NCBI RefSeq assembly: GCF_019429535.1
Contig: NZ_JAHXZM010000004.1
Span: 1 to 64,000 of the forward strand
Direction of reading: 5' to 3'
Source of the DNA: Sphingomonas citricola
Lineage (GTDB): Bacteria > Pseudomonadota > Alphaproteobacteria > Sphingomonadales > Sphingomonadaceae
Length of the DNA: 64,000 bases
Shown here: one piece after another, positions 10,490-19,879 of the stretch
Position numbering within the stretch: the stretch's first letter is position 1
How the letters are laid out: each line of letters begins with the position of its first letter
Made by a program: the position numbers and the translations under genes
The notes under the pieces: generated by a model
Databases searched by the model: none
What the model was told of the DNA's origin: nothing
The model's input: only the letters and a program-made list of their open reading frames with translations

Positions 10490-12301
10490 TTACTGAACGC
10501 CGTGCATCCAGCGCTTGATCAGCGGCGACAGCGCCAGCAGCACCGCGCCGATCACCGCCGCGGTCAGACCGATCGTCCAGAACACCTGGTTGTAGGTGTC
10601 GAGGCTGACCTTCAGGTTGGTCACCTGCCCGCCGACCGTCTCGACCGAGGCGACCTGCGCGACGATGCCGGCGACATATTGCGCGACCGAGATCGACAGG
10701 AACCACACGCCCATCATCAACCCGACGATACGCGCGATCGACAGCTTGGTGATCATGCTCAGCCCCACCGGCGAGATGCAGAGCTCGGCGACCGAGTGGA
10801 TCAGGTACAGCCCCGCGAGCCACCAGATCGCGACCTTGAAGTCGCTGCCCGCGAACTGCCCGCCCCAGACGAGGAACAGGAAGCCCAGCCCGACCCCGAT
10901 CAGCGCGAGGCCGAACTTGACGGGGATCGTCGGCTCGATCCCGCGCGCGGCGAGCTTGGTCCACAGGATCGACATGACGGGTGCGAGCGCCACGATGAAG
11001 AACGCGTTGAAGAACTGCGTCTGCGGCGCGGTGATCGCGAAGCTGCCTGCGATCGTCAGGTCGGTGTTGCGGTCGGCGAACAGCGTCAGGCTCGACCCCG
11101 CCTGCTCGAACAGCGTCCAGAACACGACGTTGAACACAATCAGGATCATCGCCGCCAGCATCATCTGGAACTCGGCCTTGCTCCCCTTGGCATAGGACCA
11201 GATCAGGATGCCCGGCACGCTGACCAGGAAGGTGCCGAACAGCAGCTTACCCATCAGCGACAAGGATGCGATATAGCCGACGATCCCCGAACCGGGCTCG
11301 GGCGCGGTCGAGTTCATCAGGTTGACGAACAGGAAATAGAACACCGGCACCGCGAGGATCGCGCCCGCGAAGATCGCGAGCGTGCGGTCGGGCCCTTGGC
11401 GCACCGGCGCCTCGCCGATGCCGTTCAGCTTGCCGCCGTTGAACTGGATCAGCGCCCAGGAGATCAGCATGCCGAACGCGGCAAGCCCGAAGCCCGCCCA
11501 CCAGCCGACCTTGTCGGCGAGCAGCGGGCAGAGCAGCTGCGAGCCGAGCGAGCCGAGGTTGATCCCCATGTAGAAGATCGTGAACCCCGCGTCGCGACGG
11601 CGGTCGCCGCCCGCGTACAGCTCGCCCACCATCGTCGAGATGTTGGGCTTGAAGAAGCCATTGCCGACCGAGATCAGGCTGAGTGCGAGGAGCAGGATCG
11701 CGGTCAGCAGCGCGCTGCGCTCGCCACCCGTCTCGAACCCGCCCTTGGCAACGGTGCGTGACACGCTCTTGTCGGGGTTGAGAAGCGAGACTGAGCCGTC
11801 CTCGTTGCCCTTGATCTCGAGCCGCTCCTGCGGCGTCACGAGATAGCGCACCTCGGCCGAGGCACTCGTCGGCGCGTCGCGGAAACCGTCGACCTGCACC
11901 GCGTAACGCTGCCCGTCGATCGTCGCGTAGGGCTTGGCGGTCTCGCCGCCGAAGCACAACGTCAGATAGCCGACCGCCATCATGATCGCGCCGAACTTCA
12001 CCGACCGTTTCGAGCCGAGATACTGGTCGGCGAGATATCCGCCCACCAGCGGCGTCAGATAGACGAGCGCGGTGAACCCGCCGTACAGCCCCGTCGCCTC
12101 GCGGTCGCCGAACACGAAATGCTTGGTCAGATACAGCGTGAGGAGCGCGCGCATCCCGTAATAACCGAACCGCTCCCACATCTCGGTGGTGAACAACCGC
12201 GCGAGCTGGCGCGGGTGGCCGAACCAGGTTTCCTCGGCCGCCGGATTGGTGTGGGTGATATCGGGTTCGGCGCGGTTGTCGGCCGTCGGGGTGTCCACCA
12301 T
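10490..12301 (-). CDS. POT/PTR family proton-dependent oligopeptide transporter
   Basis: Imports di- and tripeptides with protons. The family motif ExxERFxYYG is present as TEMWERFGYYGMR in helix 1, and FTIFYMGINLGSLGSQ carries the second PTR signature. The start at ATG 12301 (603 aa) places the motif at about residue 30; an upstream in-frame start at 12412 would add 37 unrelated residues. A soluble insert of about 70 residues (FRDAPTSASAEVRYLVTPQ...) between early helices is typical of the longer Gram-negative POT members. About 128 bp separate it from the divergent nitroreductase gene. Confidence 0.92.
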   Translation of the reverse strand: MVDTPTADNRAEPDITHTNPAAEETWFGHPRQLARLFTTEMWERFGYYGMRALLTLYLTKHFVFGDREATGLYGGFTALVYLTPLVGGYLADQYLGSKRSVKFGAIMMAVGYLTLCFGGETAKPYATIDGQRYAVQVDGFRDAPTSASAEVRYLVTPQERLEIKGNEDGSVSLLNPDKSVSRTVAKGGFETGGERSALLTAILLLALSLISVGNGFFKPNISTMVGELYAGGDRRRDAGFTIFYMGINLGSLGSQLLCPLLADKVGWWAGFGLAAFGMLISWALIQFNGGKLNGIGEAPVRQGPDRTLAIFAGAILAVPVFYFLFVNLMNSTAPEPGSGIVGYIASLSLMGKLLFGTFLVSVPGILIWSYAKGSKAEFQMMLAAMILIVFNVVFWTLFEQAGSSLTLFADRNTDLTIAGSFAITAPQTQFFNAFFIVALAPVMSILWTKLAARGIEPTIPVKFGLALIGVGLGFLFLVWGGQFAGSDFKVAIWWLAGLYLIHSVAELCISPVGLSMITKLSIARIVGLMMGVWFLSISVAQYVAGIVAQVASVETVGGQVTNLKVSLDTYNQVFWTIGLTAAVIGAVLLALSPLIKRWMHGVQ

Positions 12302-12429
12302 TCTCGAAATACGCTCCCTGGACTTCAGTATCGCGCTTGCGCACACGCGGCGCGCGCGATGGTTGCAGGGGAGACTAGCGGCAAAGCCCGTGCTGTAAAT
12401 ACGCGTTAACACTTCCTAGATGCGCGCGC

Positions 12430-13002
12430 ATGTTCAACGACCGCTCCTCGCTCATCGCGCATCTCTCCACCCGCCGCTCGGGCAAGCCGCGCGATCTCGT
12501 CGCGCCGGGCCCCGACCATGCCGAACTCGTGCAGATGATCGCGCTCGCCGCGCGCACCCCCGATCACGGCAAGCTCGCACCGTGGCGTTTCGTGATCGTC
12601 GGCGCCGACCAGCGCGCGCGGCTGGCGGACCTGCTGGTCGAGGCGTACCGCGCCGAAAAGCCCGAGGCGCGGCAGGCCGAGCTCGACGGGATGGTGCAGT
12701 TCGCGACGCAAGCACCCGCACTGGTCGTCGCACTCTCCTCGCCCAAGACCGACAACAAGATACCGTTGTGGGAACAGGAATTATCCGCCGGGGCGGCGTG
12801 CATGAACCTGCTCCACGCCGTCCACGCGCACGGTTACGCCGCCGGCTGGCTGACCGGGTGGCCGGCTTTCTCCCCGCGCGTCCGCGACGCGTTCGGGCAG
12901 CCGCACGAACGGATCACCGGCTTCGTCTTCATCGGCACCCCGGGTCGCGCGCTCGACGAACGGCCGCGTCCCGCGATCGAACAGGTGTGGAGCGATTGGT
13001 GA
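12430..13002 (+). CDS. Nitroreductase family protein
   Basis: Flavin (FMN)-dependent NAD(P)H oxidoreductase of the YdjA-like short nitroreductases, 190 aa. The N-terminal RRSGKPRDLVAPGP region and the AARTPDHGKLAPWRFVIV segment are the FMN-binding parts of this family; FVFIGTP near the end is also typical. Natural substrate unknown. Divergent from the peptide transporter and followed 37 bp later by a GntR regulator gene in the same direction, which is a plausible but unproven regulatory partner. Confidence 0.9.
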   Translation: MFNDRSSLIAHLSTRRSGKPRDLVAPGPDHAELVQMIALAARTPDHGKLAPWRFVIVGADQRARLADLLVEAYRAEKPEARQAELDGMVQFATQAPALVVALSSPKTDNKIPLWEQELSAGAACMNLLHAVHAHGYAAGWLTGWPAFSPRVRDAFGQPHERITGFVFIGTPGRALDERPRPAIEQVWSDW

Positions 13003-13039
13003 GGCTCGACTTGATCCCCATTTGCTGTATTAACGCACC

Positions 13040-13396
13040 ATGGCAGCACTGAGCAACGAGGACAGCCCGGTCTACATCCGGCTGCGCGCAACCATCGCCG
13101 CGGGGATCCTGCGCGGCGACTTCGTGGCGGGCGACCAACTCCCCTCGGTGCGCGCGCTCGCGGCGGAACACGGTGCCAACCCGCTGACGGTCGCCAAGGC
13201 GTATCAGAGCTTCCAGGACGACGGCTATGTCGAGGTACGCCGCGGCGTCGGCATGTTCGTGCTCGCCGGCGCGTCGGAGCGGCTGCGCAACGCCGAGCGC
13301 GAGAATTTCGTCGCCAACCAGTGGCCGCGCATCCGCGGCTATATCGACCTGCTCGGGCTCGACCTTTCCGAGCTGATGGAACGCCACGACGCCTGA
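13040..13396 (+). CDS. GntR family regulator, YtrA-like short type
   Basis: DNA-binding transcription regulator of 118 aa. Residues about 8-75 form the winged helix-turn-helix (PSVRALAAEHGANPLTVAKA is the recognition region; GYVEVRRGVGMFV is the wing), followed by only about 40 residues, a short dimerisation helix region as in the YtrA subgroup. YtrA regulators usually control neighbouring ABC transporters; none is adjacent here, so its target is unclear. The preceding 37 bp are AT-rich for this genome (TGTATTAACGC) and likely hold its promoter. Confidence 0.9.
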   Translation: MAALSNEDSPVYIRLRATIAAGILRGDFVAGDQLPSVRALAAEHGANPLTVAKAYQSFQDDGYVEVRRGVGMFVLAGASERLRNAERENFVANQWPRIRGYIDLLGLDLSELMERHDA

Positions 13397-13447
13397 GCGA
13401 CCGCGGGAGCGCGAAACCACGCGGCGGGCTCGGCCGTTAAAGCCTGT

Positions 13448-13870
13448 ATGAGCCTGATCGTCTCCATCCTGCTCGCCGGCGCCGCCACGGCCGCGCCATC
13501 CGCCACCCCCGCCGCGGCGCGCGTCGCGGTTCAGCGCTATTACGCCGCGCTCGACCGGCGCGATTATCGCACCGCTTACCGCCTGTGGGATCGCGGCGGG
13601 CAGGCGAGCGGCAAGACCTACGCGCAGTTCGTCCGCGGCTTCGCGACCACGCGCCACACGCGTGTCACCGCAGGCGTACCGATGGAGCCCGAGGGGGCGG
13701 CGGGATCGAGCTATATCCGCGTGCCGGTGACCGTCCGCGCGACCTTGAGGAACGGTACCGCGCAGACGTTCAGCGGCAGCTACACGCTGCGCCGCGTCAA
13801 CGACATCGACGGCTCGACGCCCGAACAGCGGCAATGGCATTTGAACAGCGCATCGCTGCGCCGGCGATGA
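13448..13870 (+). CDS. Exported hypothetical protein, NTF2-like
   Basis: 140 aa. A short signal-like N-terminus (about residues 1-20, alanine-rich) is followed by RYYAALDRRDYRTAYRLWD, a pattern typical of NTF2/SnoaL-like cone folds, then beta strands (SSYIRVPVTVRATL). No catalytic residues can be assigned. Its stop codon overlaps the ATG of the next gene (ATGA), so it is coupled with the lipoprotein gene; both are probably cell-envelope proteins. Confidence 0.7.
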   Translation: MSLIVSILLAGAATAAPSATPAAARVAVQRYYAALDRRDYRTAYRLWDRGGQASGKTYAQFVRGFATTRHTRVTAGVPMEPEGAAGSSYIRVPVTVRATLRNGTAQTFSGSYTLRRVNDIDGSTPEQRQWHLNSASLRRR

Positions 13871-14352
13871 AGCGCACAACCGCCCTCTTGCTGCTGGGCG
13901 CGCTCGCGGCGTGCAACCGCGCGCCAGAGCCGCCGCAGCCCCAGCCGACACGCGCCACCCCCACGCCCGCCCCGACACCCAGCGCGACGCTCGCCGACAC
14001 CGATCTCTCGCGCTACGTCGGCAAATATCCGTTCGATCTCGTCGCGGGCCGGCGCTTCGTCGACGAACCAGCGGTCCGCGCCGCGGTCGCGCGCGTCGTC
14101 CCCGACGCCGCGGTACGCGACATGGTGCTCAGCCGCGACGCGACCGCCAACCCGGTCGCGAACGAGGATGGGCGCATCCTGTCCTGGGCGTGCGAGGCGC
14201 ACAATTGCGGCCCGCACAATTGGGCGATCGCGATCACCCGCGACGGGCGCGACGCCGCGGTCTGCTATCACGATCAGGACGCGGGCGTGTCGCGCTGGTA
14301 TCCCGCGAACTACCGCGCGCCCTCGCCCGACGGCTGCCCGTCGGGCGAATAA
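13867..14352 (+). CDS. Putative lipoprotein of unknown function
   Basis: 161 aa. The start overlaps the previous stop by 4 bases. The N-terminus is a type II signal peptide with lipobox LAAC at residues 16-19, then a Pro/Thr-rich tether of about 25 residues and a globular region containing paired cysteines (SWACEAHNCG) and a third Cys in VCYHDQD. The segment KYPFDLVAGRRF recurs in small sphingomonad envelope proteins but I do not recognise a characterised family. Convergent with the next gene, 12 bp away. Confidence 0.75.
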   Translation: MKRTTALLLLGALAACNRAPEPPQPQPTRATPTPAPTPSATLADTDLSRYVGKYPFDLVAGRRFVDEPAVRAAVARVVPDAAVRDMVLSRDATANPVANEDGRILSWACEAHNCGPHNWAIAITRDGRDAAVCYHDQDAGVSRWYPANYRAPSPDGCPSGE

Positions 14353-14364
14353 GAGCCGCCCCGG

Positions 14365-16035
14365 TCAGAACGCGTCGGCGGTGAGCGCGTAGAGCTGGCT
14401 CGCCGGCGCGTTCGCCGCCGCTTCCAGCCCCATCGCCTCGGGCACGATCTGATCGAGGTAGAAGGCGACGCTCGCCTGCTTGACCGCGTCCGCGCCATCC
14501 GCGCGCGCCTGCCGTTCGAGCAGCCAGCCGCACGTCGCGATCGACAGCATCGTCAGGAACGGATAGCTCGCCGCCTGGCGATCGTCCGCGTCCGCGGTTT
14601 GCAACCGCCGCCCGACGCTCTCGCACGCGTCGACCAGTGCGGTGAGGCGCGGGTGCTGCGCCTCGGCACGCATGTCTGCGATCAGGCTCGCGAACGCAGC
14701 CCCGTTCGACAGCGACAGCTTGCGCCCGACCAGATCGGCCGCCTGGATGCCGTTCGTGCCCTCGTAGATCGGGGTGATCCGCGCGTCGCGGAAGAATTGC
14801 GCCGCGCCCGTCTCCTCGACGAACCCCATCCCGCCGTGCACCTGGACGCCGATGCTCGCGATCTCGTTGCCCAGATCGGTCGCGTGCGCCTTGGCGAGCG
14901 GGGTGGTGATCTCCAGCCGCTCCTTCGCCGCCGTATCCCCTAGCCCCGCACGGTCGACCTGCCCGCAGGCGTAATAGACCAAAGCGCGCGCCGCCATCGT
15001 CTGCGCCTTCATCCGCAGCAGCATGCGGCGCACGTCGGAATGCTCGATGATCGCCGATTGCGCGCCCGCGCGCGCGCCCTGGACGCGCTCCTTGGCGTAA
15101 TCGACCGCCTTCTGCGTCGCCGCCTCGGCGACCTGCACGCCCTGCAATCCGACGTTGAGGCGGGCGTTGTTCATCATCGTGAACATCGCGCGCATGCCGC
15201 CGAACTCGGGGCCGATCAGCTCACCGACGCAATCGTCGTGGTCGCCGAACGACAAAACGCACGTCGGCGAGGCGTGGAGCCCCATCTTGTGCTCGATCGA
15301 GACGACGCGGACGTCGTTCAGCGAGCCGTCCGCGCGCACCTTGGGGACGAGAAACAGCGAGATACCGCGCGTGCCCGCAGGCGCGTCGGGCGTGCGTGCG
15401 AGCACCAAGTGGACGATATTGTCCGCCATGTCGTGGTCGCCGAACGAGATGTAGATCTTGGTGCCCTTGATGCTGAACGTGCCGTCGCCGCGCGGGGTCG
15501 CGGTAGCGCGCAAGGCGCCCACGTCGCTGCCCGCCTGCGGCTCGGTCAGGTTCATCGTGCCGGTCCACTCGCCCGTCGCGAGCTTGGGCAGGTATAGTGC
15601 CTGCTGCTCGGGGGTGCCGTGATGCTCGATCGCCTCGATCGCGCCGACCGTCAGCGTCGGGCACAGCGCGAACCCCATGTTGGCGCTGCCGAGCGTTTCG
15701 AGCACCGCCGCCTGGACGACGAAGGGCAGCCCCTGCCCGCCGAACGCCTCCGACACGCCGATCGTGCCCCAGCCGCCCTCGACGTACGCCTGATATGCCG
15801 CGCGGTAACCGTCGGGCATGACCACGCCGTCGGGGGTCCATTTCGCGCCCACCGTGTCGCCCGCGCGGTTGAGCGGCGCCCATTCGCCCGCCGCAAACTG
15901 CGCCGCGCCTTCCAGCACCGCGTCGATCACGTCGGGGGTCGCGGCGGCGAAGCGTTCGGTCTCGGCGAGCTCGCCGATGTTCGCGACGGTGTCGAGGACG
16001 AAACGCTGCTCGGAAACGGGGGCGGTGAAGGCCAT
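14365..16035 (-). CDS. Acyl-CoA dehydrogenase with C-terminal extension domain (AcdC/DmdC-like)
   Basis: Large flavin dehydrogenase (556 aa), about 150 residues longer than classical enzymes. Seen: MNLTEPQAGSDVG flavin loop, KIYISFGDHDM, and the active-site region ITPIYEGTNGIQAADLVGRK with the catalytic Glu of YEG. The extra C-terminal helical domain is as in the DmdC-like group that acts on 3-methylmercaptopropionyl-CoA or related acyl-CoAs; substrate here is unproven. The ATG at 16035 has AGGAGA 6 bases upstream. Divergent from tsaC, with 37 bp between the starts. Confidence 0.92.
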   Translation of the reverse strand: MAFTAPVSEQRFVLDTVANIGELAETERFAAATPDVIDAVLEGAAQFAAGEWAPLNRAGDTVGAKWTPDGVVMPDGYRAAYQAYVEGGWGTIGVSEAFGGQGLPFVVQAAVLETLGSANMGFALCPTLTVGAIEAIEHHGTPEQQALYLPKLATGEWTGTMNLTEPQAGSDVGALRATATPRGDGTFSIKGTKIYISFGDHDMADNIVHLVLARTPDAPAGTRGISLFLVPKVRADGSLNDVRVVSIEHKMGLHASPTCVLSFGDHDDCVGELIGPEFGGMRAMFTMMNNARLNVGLQGVQVAEAATQKAVDYAKERVQGARAGAQSAIIEHSDVRRMLLRMKAQTMAARALVYYACGQVDRAGLGDTAAKERLEITTPLAKAHATDLGNEIASIGVQVHGGMGFVEETGAAQFFRDARITPIYEGTNGIQAADLVGRKLSLSNGAAFASLIADMRAEAQHPRLTALVDACESVGRRLQTADADDRQAASYPFLTMLSIATCGWLLERQARADGADAVKQASVAFYLDQIVPEAMGLEAAANAPASQLYALTADAF

Positions 16036-16072
16036 TTCTATCTCCTGGTCGCCCCCGCTATAGCGTGCGCGC

Positions 16073-16999
16073 ATGGAGGCTCAACCACCCGTGATCCGCG
16101 CGTTCGGCGCGGCCGCGATCGCCGAGGCGGCGGTGCTGATCCGCGCCGGCGGGATCGTCGCGGTGCCGACCGAGACGGTCTACGGCCTCGCCGCCGACGC
16201 GCGCGACGCGCAGGCGGTCGCGCGCATTTACGCGGCGAAGGGGCGCCCGAGTTTCAACCCGCTGATCGTCCATGTCGCCGATCTCGCCGCGGCGGAGGCG
16301 ATCGCGGTCTTCGACGCCGACGCACACGCGCTGGCAGCGCGCTTCTGGCCCGGACCGCTGACGCTGGTGCTGCCGCTGCGCGACCGTGCAGGGATCGCCT
16401 CGCTCGTCACCGCCGGGCTCGACACGATCGCGATCCGCGTGCCCGCGCATCGCGCGATCCAGGCGCTGATCGCGGCCGCAGACGCGCCACTCGCCGCACC
16501 GTCGGCGAACGCGAGCAACGGCCTCAGCCCGACCCGCGCAGAACATGTCGCCGCCAGCCTAGGCGCGCGGGCGCCGCTCATCATCGACGACGGCGCAACC
16601 GAGGCGGGAGTGGAATCGACGATCGTGGCGGGGCGGACGATCCTGCGCCCCGGACCGATCACCGCCGACATGCTCGGCCGCGTGCTACCCGTCGCGCCGG
16701 GCACAACCGCGCACGTCAGCGCGCCGGGACAACTCGCGACCCACTACGCGCCCGCCAAGCCGCTGCGTTTGAACGCGCGCGACCGCGAAGCCGACGAGTG
16801 GCTGATCGGCTTCGGCGACGTCACCGGCGACGACACTCTGTCGTCGCGCGGCGATCTCGTCGAGGCAGCAGCGGCGCTGTTCGATGCCCTCCACCGTGCG
16901 GATGCATCAGCCGCGGCACGGATCGCGGTCGCGCCGGTGCCCGACGACGGCGTCGGCGTCGCGATCAACGACCGCCTGCGCCGCGCCGCGCATCGCTAG
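16073..16999 (+). CDS. tsaC: L-threonylcarbamoyladenylate synthase, Sua5 type
   Basis: Makes threonylcarbamoyl-AMP from threonine, bicarbonate and ATP, the precursor for the t6A base next to the anticodon of ANN-decoding tRNAs. 308 aa: YrdC catalytic domain (residues about 10-205) with PTETVYGLAADA, the KGRPSFNPLIVHV substrate-binding motif and SANASNGLSPT, then the C-terminal Sua5 domain joined by a linker (HYAPAKPLRL is its conserved start). The Sua5 form is usual in alphaproteobacteria. Its gene ends just before a strong palindrome that probably terminates it. Confidence 0.95.
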   Translation: MEAQPPVIRAFGAAAIAEAAVLIRAGGIVAVPTETVYGLAADARDAQAVARIYAAKGRPSFNPLIVHVADLAAAEAIAVFDADAHALAARFWPGPLTLVLPLRDRAGIASLVTAGLDTIAIRVPAHRAIQALIAAADAPLAAPSANASNGLSPTRAEHVAASLGARAPLIIDDGATEAGVESTIVAGRTILRPGPITADMLGRVLPVAPGTTAHVSAPGQLATHYAPAKPLRLNARDREADEWLIGFGDVTGDDTLSSRGDLVEAAAALFDALHRADASAAARIAVAPVPDDGVGVAINDRLRRAAHR

Positions 17000-17003
17000 C
17001 GGC

Positions 17004-17027
17004 CCGGCCCGTCGCGCGACGGGCCGG
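17004..17027. terminator. Perfect 24-bp palindrome between convergent genes
   Basis: The stretch reads as a perfect inverted repeat with 12-base arms (CCGGCCCGTCGC and its complement, no loop bases in excess). It lies 5 bp after the tsaC stop and 10 bp before the stop of the opposing lipoprotein gene. No T-run follows on either side, so it is a strong hairpin that may slow polymerase in both directions rather than a textbook intrinsic terminator. Confidence 0.6.
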
Positions 17028-17036
17028 ACAAGCCGG

Positions 17037-17324
17037 TCAGCGAACCGCCGGTGCCTGATCGTTGACGACTGCGGCCTTCTGCTCAGGGCTCATCGCGTGC
17101 GTGTTGAGGTCGGCGGCGTCGATCGCGTCACCGCGCTTCTCGCCCGTCTTGCGCACCTGGTCGGCCTGATCCTTCAGGTCATCGGCGCGCTGCTCGAGCT
17201 GGTCGGCACGGTTATCCGCCGCCTTCTTGACCTGATGCGCGAGCTTGTCGTCGCCCGAACCACCGCAGGCGGCGAGCGGTGTGGCGAGGAGCAGGACGGC
17301 GGCGGCGAGGCGGAACGTGGACAT
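17037..17324 (-). CDS. Small coiled-coil lipoprotein
   Basis: 95 aa. The ATG at 17324 is preceded by GGGAAGAGA. Signal peptide with lipobox LAAC (residues about 17-20), then GGSGDD and a charged helical stretch KAADNRADQLEQRADDLKD rich in heptad-like Ala/Leu spacing, suggesting a coiled coil, then an Ala-rich C-terminus. Resembles the small exported helical proteins common in sphingomonads; function unknown. Downstream end is close to the palindrome shared with tsaC. Confidence 0.75.
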   Translation of the reverse strand: MSTFRLAAAVLLLATPLAACGGSGDDKLAHQVKKAADNRADQLEQRADDLKDQADQVRKTGEKRGDAIDAADLNTHAMSPEQKAAVVNDQAPAVR

Positions 17325-17416
17325 GATCTCTTCCCTGTCGATACGCGGCCGGTCATTCCGGCGGCGTACTAACACAGATCAGCCGGCCCCGTTCCCTCGC
17401 CGCGCCTGTTCGGCGA

Positions 17417-17965
17417 TCAGCCCTGCGCTTCGGCCATGCTCTTGGTGCGCGCGGCATAGCTCTTGCGCAGCTTCTGCAGCTTCGGCGGGATCACTGCCAT
17501 GCAATACGGATTGCTGCGCCCCTCGGTTTCCCAATAATCCTGGTGATAGCCTTCCGCCGGGTACCAGGTGTCGTTCGCCTCGATCGTGGTGACGATCGGC
17601 TTCGACTGGTCACCCTGCGCGCGCGCGATCGCGGCCTTGGCCTCCGCGGCCTGCTCGTCCGACTGCGGGAAGATCGCCGACCGATATTGCGTGCCGACGT
17701 CGTTGCCCTGACGGTTCAACTGCGTCGGGTCGTGCGTCGCGAAGAAGATGTCGAGCAGGTCGCCGTAGCTCAACTGCGCGGGATTGAACCCGACCTTGAT
17801 CGCCTCTGCGTGACCGGTGTCGCCGCCGCAGACCTGCTTGTAGGTCGGGTTGGCCACGTGCCCGCCGATATAGCCGCTCTCGACGCTCTCGACGCCGATC
17901 ACGTCCTTGAACACGGCCTCGGTGCACCAGAAGCAACCGCCGGCAACAATCGCGTATTCGGTCAT
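17417..17965 (-). CDS. msrA: Peptide-methionine (S)-S-oxide reductase MsrA
   Basis: Reduces S-methionine sulfoxide in proteins or free form back to methionine with thioredoxin. The catalytic motif GCFWC is at residues 10-14; [24 protein letters not shown] and the C-terminal YHQDYW motif are family signatures. 182 aa, start ATG 17965 with an AAGGAGAC ribosome site. The recycling cysteines near the C-terminus seen in some MsrA are limited here to one Cys (NPYCMA). Divergent from galE with 63 bp between starts. Confidence 0.97.
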   Translation of the reverse strand: MTEYAIVAGGCFWCTEAVFKDVIGVESVESGYIGGHVANPTYKQVCGGDTGHAEAIKVGFNPAQLSYGDLLDIFFATHDPTQLNRQGNDVGTQYRSAIFPQSDEQAAEAKAAIARAQGDQSKPIVTTIEANDTWYPAEGYHQDYWETEGRSNPYCMAVIPPKLQKLRKSYAARTKSMAEAQG

Positions 17966-18028
17966 GTGAAGAAGTCTCCTTTGAGAAGAATGTAGGAAGC
18001 CGCTAACGCGCCGGAAAGGGAGTGGCAC

Positions 18029-19039
18029 ATGGCGCAGACGGCGAAGCTCGACGGCAAGGTAATGGTGACCGGGGGCGCGGGGTACATCGGCAGCCACGCC
18101 GTGCTCGCGCTGCTCGACGCCGGATACCGGGTCGTCGCGATCGACAATCTCGTCACCGGGTTCGACTGGGCGGTCGACGACCGCGCGACTTTGGTCGAGA
18201 TGGCGGTCGAGGATCCGCGCGTTGCGGACGTGCTGGCCGAGCACGACGTCCGCGCGATCATGCATTTCGCCGGATCGGTGGTGGTGCCCGAATCGGTCAG
18301 CGATCCGCTCAAATATTATCGCAACAATACCGCTGCGACCCGCAGCCTGATCGAGAGCGCGGTGAAGGCGGGCGTCCCGCACTTCATCTTTTCCTCCACC
18401 GCCGCGACCTACGGCACGCCCGAGCGCGTGCCCGTGACCGAGACCGACCCGACCGTGCCGATCAATCCCTACGGCATGTCGAAATTGATGAGCGAGGCGA
18501 TGCTGCGCGACATCGCGGCGGCGCACCCGATCAACTACGCCGCGCTGCGTTATTTCAACGTCGCGGGCGCCGACCCGCGCGGGCGCAGCGGGCAGTCGAC
18601 CGTGGGCGCGACGCACCTGATCAAGATCGCGGTAGAGGCGGCAACCGGCAAGCGCACCGCGGTCAGCGTCTTCGGACAGGATTTCGCCACCCCCGACGGC
18701 ACCGGCGTGCGCGATTATATCCACGTCAGCGACCTCGCCGACGCGCACGTCGCAGCACTCGCCTGGCTGGTCGAGCATCCGCGCGACAGCGTGACGCTCA
18801 ACGCTGGCTACGGCCGCGGCTTCTCGGTGCTGGAGGTGCTCGACGCGGTCGACCGCGTCACCAACGTGCGCGTCGAGCGCCGGATGGAGGGCCGCCGCGC
18901 GGGCGACCCGGCCGAGCTCGTCGCCAACAACGCCGCGATCCTCGCGACGATCGATTGGACGCCCGGCCGCGCCGACCTCGACGGGATCGTCCGCGACGCG
19001 CTGGCGTGGGAGCGCAAGCTCGCCGAGATGGGACGCTGA
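18029..19039 (+). CDS. galE: UDP-glucose 4-epimerase
   Basis: NAD-dependent interconversion of UDP-glucose and UDP-galactose, supplying sugars for surface polysaccharides. Extended short-chain dehydrogenase, 336 aa: nucleotide-binding [10 protein letters not shown] at about 14-23, FSSTAATYG with the catalytic Ser/Thr at about 122-124, and the YxxxK pair Tyr148/Lys152 in [17 protein letters not shown] is the sugar-binding motif of GalE. Start has AAGGGAG upstream. Followed 2 bp later by a CitE-like gene, so they are probably co-transcribed though metabolically unrelated. Confidence 0.95.
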   Translation: MAQTAKLDGKVMVTGGAGYIGSHAVLALLDAGYRVVAIDNLVTGFDWAVDDRATLVEMAVEDPRVADVLAEHDVRAIMHFAGSVVVPESVSDPLKYYRNNTAATRSLIESAVKAGVPHFIFSSTAATYGTPERVPVTETDPTVPINPYGMSKLMSEAMLRDIAAAHPINYAALRYFNVAGADPRGRSGQSTVGATHLIKIAVEAATGKRTAVSVFGQDFATPDGTGVRDYIHVSDLADAHVAALAWLVEHPRDSVTLNAGYGRGFSVLEVLDAVDRVTNVRVERRMEGRRAGDPAELVANNAAILATIDWTPGRADLDGIVRDALAWERKLAEMGR

Positions 19040-19041
19040 CG

Positions 19042-19872
19042 ATGCGGCTGCGATCGCTGCTGTTCGTGCCGGGCGACCGGCCGGAGCGGATGGAAAAGGC
19101 CGCCGGGCTCGGCGCCGATGCGCTGATCCTCGATCTCGAGGATGCGGTCGCGGCCGGCGCCAAGGCTGCGGCCCGCGCCGCGGTGCGCGAATTCGTCGAC
19201 ATGCGCAGCGCCGAGGTGACGTTGTTCGTCCGCGTCAACCCGCTCGACAGCGCGTTCATCGCCGACGATCTCGCCGCGCTCGCCGACGCGCCGATGGCGG
19301 GCGTGGTGCTGCCCAAGGCGGAAGGGCGTGCCTCGGTCGCCGAACTACGCCGCCGCCTGCCCGGCGACTATCTCGTCCTGCCGATCGCGAGCGAGACGCC
19401 GCGCGCGGTGTTCACGCTCGGGGATTACGACGGAGATGGCCTCGCCGGTCTGACCTGGGGCGCGGAGGATCTGCCCGCCGCGATCGGCGCGTCGACCAGC
19501 CGCGAGGCCGACGGCAGCTACACAGACCCGTACAAGATGGTGCGTGCGCTTACGCTGTTCGGCGCGCATGCCGCGGGGGTGCCGGCGATCGAGACGGTCT
19601 ATCCCGACTTCCGCGACCTCGACGGGCTCGCCGCTTATGCCGCGCGCGGGCGGCGCGACGGCTTCGCCGGGATGATGGCGATCCACCCCGCGCAGGTCGC
19701 GGTCATCAACGCCGCTTTCTCCCCCAGCGACGCCGAGGTCGCGCACGCCCGCGCGGTAGTCGATCTGTTCGCAGCCAATCCGGGCGCGGGCGCGCTGCAA
19801 CTCGACGGCAAGATGGTCGACGCGCCGCACCTGAAAGCGGCCGAGCGGCTGCTCGCGCTCGCCGGCGGCTAG
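19042..19872 (+). CDS. HpcH/HpaI aldolase / citrate lyase beta-like protein (CitE-like)
   Basis: TIM-barrel lyase or thioesterase acting on CoA-linked malate-like substrates. 276 aa: [17 protein letters not shown] at the N-terminus, the metal-binding Glu in [18 protein letters not shown], and [15 protein letters not shown] are hallmarks of CitE-like proteins; MMAIHPAQV near the end is also conserved. No CitD/CitF subunits are nearby, so it is a stand-alone CitE-like enzyme such as malyl-CoA or citramalyl-CoA lyase, not part of a citrate lyase complex. Confidence 0.9.
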   Translation: MRLRSLLFVPGDRPERMEKAAGLGADALILDLEDAVAAGAKAAARAAVREFVDMRSAEVTLFVRVNPLDSAFIADDLAALADAPMAGVVLPKAEGRASVAELRRRLPGDYLVLPIASETPRAVFTLGDYDGDGLAGLTWGAEDLPAAIGASTSREADGSYTDPYKMVRALTLFGAHAAGVPAIETVYPDFRDLDGLAAYAARGRRDGFAGMMAIHPAQVAVINAAFSPSDAEVAHARAVVDLFAANPGAGALQLDGKMVDAPHLKAAERLLALAGG

Positions 19873-19879
19873 GGTCGGG

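Noticed and set aside
17417..18778. MsrA with a long N-terminal extension (453 codons)
   Set aside because: The extension is antisense to galE. An ATG at 17965 with AAGGAG starts the normal 182-aa enzyme.
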